From: Pseudomonadota bacterium
GTDB taxonomy: Bacteria; Pseudomonadota; Alphaproteobacteria; Sphingomonadales; Sphingomonadaceae
Direction: 5' to 3'
Assembly: GCA_030271565.1 (NCBI GenBank)
Contig: JARXKR010000027.1
Span: 1-7,126, forward strand
DNA: 7,126 nucleotides
Position numbers and translations under genes: made by a program. This document shows, in pieces, positions 5,940-7,126 of this stretch (the first letter of the stretch is position 1; each line of letters opens with the position of its first letter). The notes under the pieces are model-generated. The model did no database searches. It worked only from the letters and a program-made list of their open reading frames with translations, and was not told the origin of the DNA.

Positions 5940-6317
5940 GTGTATAGTCACAATATGGTCGGCACGAATGACGTCGCCAAATCGAAGAAGTTTTACGATG
6001 CCGTGTTTCAGGCAATCGGCGGCAAGGAAGCCATGCAGGACGACAAGGGCCGCCTGATCTACATGCACAACGACGGGATTTTCCTGGTCACTCCGCCGAT
6101 CGACGGTCAGCCGGCGACAGCGGGCAACGGCTGCACTATTGGCTTTGCGATGGACAATCCAGAGCAAGCCAATGCCTGGCACGACGCCGGCATCGCCAAT
6201 GGCGGTACCGCGATCGAAGATCCGCCGGGCGTGCGCGAAGGCGGCATGGGCGCGCTCTACCTCGCCTACCTGCGCGATCCCGATGGCAACAAACTCTGCG
6301 CGCTCAAGCGGATGTGA
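5940..6317 (+). CDS. VOC superfamily (glyoxalase/bleomycin resistance-like) protein
   Basis: A 125-residue single-domain vicinal-oxygen-chelate protein made of two beta-alpha-beta-beta-beta units. Visible signs are the N-terminal strand MYSHNMVGTND (1-11) with H4 at the usual first metal-ligand position, the helix KSKKFYDAVF (14-23), TIGFAMDN (66-73) opening the second unit, EDPPGVR (93-99), and the C-terminal YLRDPDGNKLCAL (110-122) common in glyoxalase-like members. These proteins usually bind a divalent metal and act on small oxygenated or thiol-conjugated compounds; the substrate is unknown here. I preferred GTG 5940 because of the well-spaced GGAGA and because relatives begin M-F/Y-S-H. 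ATG 5925 would add MGETP. The stop codon overlaps the fdhD start (GTGA, 6314-6317), so the two genes are probably translated together. Confidence 0.88.
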   Translation: MYSHNMVGTNDVAKSKKFYDAVFQAIGGKEAMQDDKGRLIYMHNDGIFLVTPPIDGQPATAGNGCTIGFAMDNPEQANAWHDAGIANGGTAIEDPPGVREGGMGALYLAYLRDPDGNKLCALKRM

Positions 6318-7087
6318 ACAAGGCGACCAAAGTAAGTTCTGACGGCACCCATCGCGCGGTAACGCGCGCGTGGGTGCCTGAGGCGCCGGTGGCGTTCGAA
6401 TTCAACGGTCTTGCCTATGCGGTGATGATGGCCACCCCGGATGACCTCGAAGACTTCTGCACCGGCTTCGCCTTGAGCGAAGGGCTGGCCGCGAGCGCCA
6501 CTGATATATCCGACATTGCCATTGCCGAGGTCGAAGCCGGCTGGATCGTGCGGGCTGCGCTGACGGGCCTGGGAATCTCGCAACTGACCGAACGGGTCCG
6601 CGCCCGCGTCGCGGAGTCGAGCTGCGGTCTGTGCGGGATCGAGAACCTGGCGGCGGTGGCCAAGCCGCTGCCGAAGGTCGCGCGCCACGTGGCACTGGAG
6701 CCGGGCGCAATCTTTGCCGCGCTCACCGCGCTGCGTCCGATGCAGGTGATGGGCAATGCCACCGGTGCGGCACATGCCGCCGCCCATGCCGCCGCCGACG
6801 GGACGATCAGCTGCCTGCGTGAGGACGTCGGACGTCATAATGCGATGGACAAGCTGATCGGAGCCTCGGCGCGCTCGGGGCAAAATCTCGGCTCGGGCTT
6901 CATACTTTCGACCGCAAGGTGCAGCTATGAGATTGTCGAAAAGGCGGTGCGTGGCGGCGCGACGACGCTGGTCTGCATTTCCCTGCCGACTTCGCTGGCG
7001 GTCGAACGTGCGGCAGCGGCCGGACTGAGCCTGTGGGCCCTCGCCCGCGACGACAGCGTGCTGCTGGTCAACGATGCCTCAACTTAG
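6314..7087 (+). CDS. fdhD: Formate dehydrogenase accessory sulfurtransferase FdhD
   Basis: A 257-residue cytoplasmic protein, full length for the family (E. coli 277). FdhD takes sulfur from the cysteine desulfurase IscS and transfers it to the molybdenum bis-MGD cofactor, which formate dehydrogenase needs for activity. The sulfur-relay pair is C104-G-L-C107 in SSCGLCGIENL. Other family blocks are ATPDDLEDFCTGFALSEGL (40-58), REDVGRHNAMDKLIG (169-183), STARCSYEIVEKA (199-211) and PTSLAVERAAAAGLSLWALA (225-244). The start GTG 6314 overlaps the VOC stop by four bases, and no strong ribosome site of its own is seen, so it probably depends on translation of the VOC gene. No formate dehydrogenase subunit gene or molybdenum-cofactor gene lies in the window. 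Confidence 0.95.
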   Translation: MNKATKVSSDGTHRAVTRAWVPEAPVAFEFNGLAYAVMMATPDDLEDFCTGFALSEGLAASATDISDIAIAEVEAGWIVRAALTGLGISQLTERVRARVAESSCGLCGIENLAAVAKPLPKVARHVALEPGAIFAALTALRPMQVMGNATGAAHAAAHAAADGTISCLREDVGRHNAMDKLIGASARSGQNLGSGFILSTARCSYEIVEKAVRGGATTLVCISLPTSLAVERAAAAGLSLWALARDDSVLLVNDAST

Positions 7088-7089
7088 GT

Positions 7090-7126
7090 CCTCTCCATTT
7101 TGCGAAGCCAAATGGGGAGGTGGCAG
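7090..7126 (+). terminator. Hairpin after fdhD, probably the start of a truncated intergenic repeat
   Basis: CCTCTCCATTT (7090-7100) pairs with AAATGGGGAGG (7110-7120): 11 pairs including one T-G wobble, with a small inner GC/GC stem closing a GAA loop. It begins three bases after the fdhD stop codon. No T run follows; instead GGTGGCAG leads off the window edge. A GGGGAGGTGGCAG string after such a stem resembles, from memory, dispersed intergenic elements of sphingomonads. It may work as a terminator or be the left part of a repeat. Confidence 0.6.

Noticed and set aside
1..7126. CRISPR array, insertion sequence, integrase or toxin-antitoxin pair
   Set aside because: I saw no regular direct repeats with spacers, no transposase or recombinase motifs and no toxin or antitoxin families on either strand.

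Overview
The window looks like chromosomal DNA from a Sphingomonadales alphaproteobacterium (Erythrobacteraceae, Novosphingobium or Sphingomonas type). The evidence is GC of roughly 60-68% over most of its length, protein variants typical of that order (an NDUFA9-like epimerase, a GST starting MWQLYQFPLCPFSRK), and an intergenic repeat built on CTGAGCTTGTCGAAG. The genus is inference, since no marker gene is present.

Left part (1-1925). The window opens inside a large gene whose visible 400 codons are the C-terminal target-recognition region of a type ISP-like restriction-modification enzyme or adenine-specific DNA methyltransferase. A 96-residue protein of unknown function overlaps its end by 8 bases. 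That small protein carries QISLF near its N-terminus, which matches the bacterial sliding-clamp binding pentapeptide. A 350-base gene-free stretch with short TGTCRCC repeats follows, then a tRNA-Leu(CAG) on the minus strand whose 3' end points at the restriction-modification genes. The first ~480 bases are about 55% GC, against about 65% further on. This is the accessory part of the window.

Middle part (1926-5826). An NDUFA9-like NAD(P)-binding epimerase-family gene (+) converges on a minus-strand group. The convergence point holds a large imperfect inverted repeat that probably terminates transcription from both sides. The minus-strand group reads, in transcription order, a small exported protein of unknown function, a Ppx/GppA phosphatase (polyphosphate or pppGpp hydrolysis) and a glutathione S-transferase. 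The gaps are 43 and 78 bases, so they may be co-transcribed.

Right part (5827-7126). Divergent from the exported-protein gene is a plus-strand pair: a VOC/glyoxalase-family protein and fdhD, the sulfurtransferase that matures formate dehydrogenase. They overlap by four bases (GTGA), which points to translational coupling. A hairpin three bases after fdhD, followed by GGTGGCAG, looks like the start of a dispersed intergenic repeat that the window cuts off.

Most of the window is ordinary housekeeping sequence. The best candidate for something little described is the restriction-modification gene with its overlapping small clamp-motif protein next to tRNA-Leu.
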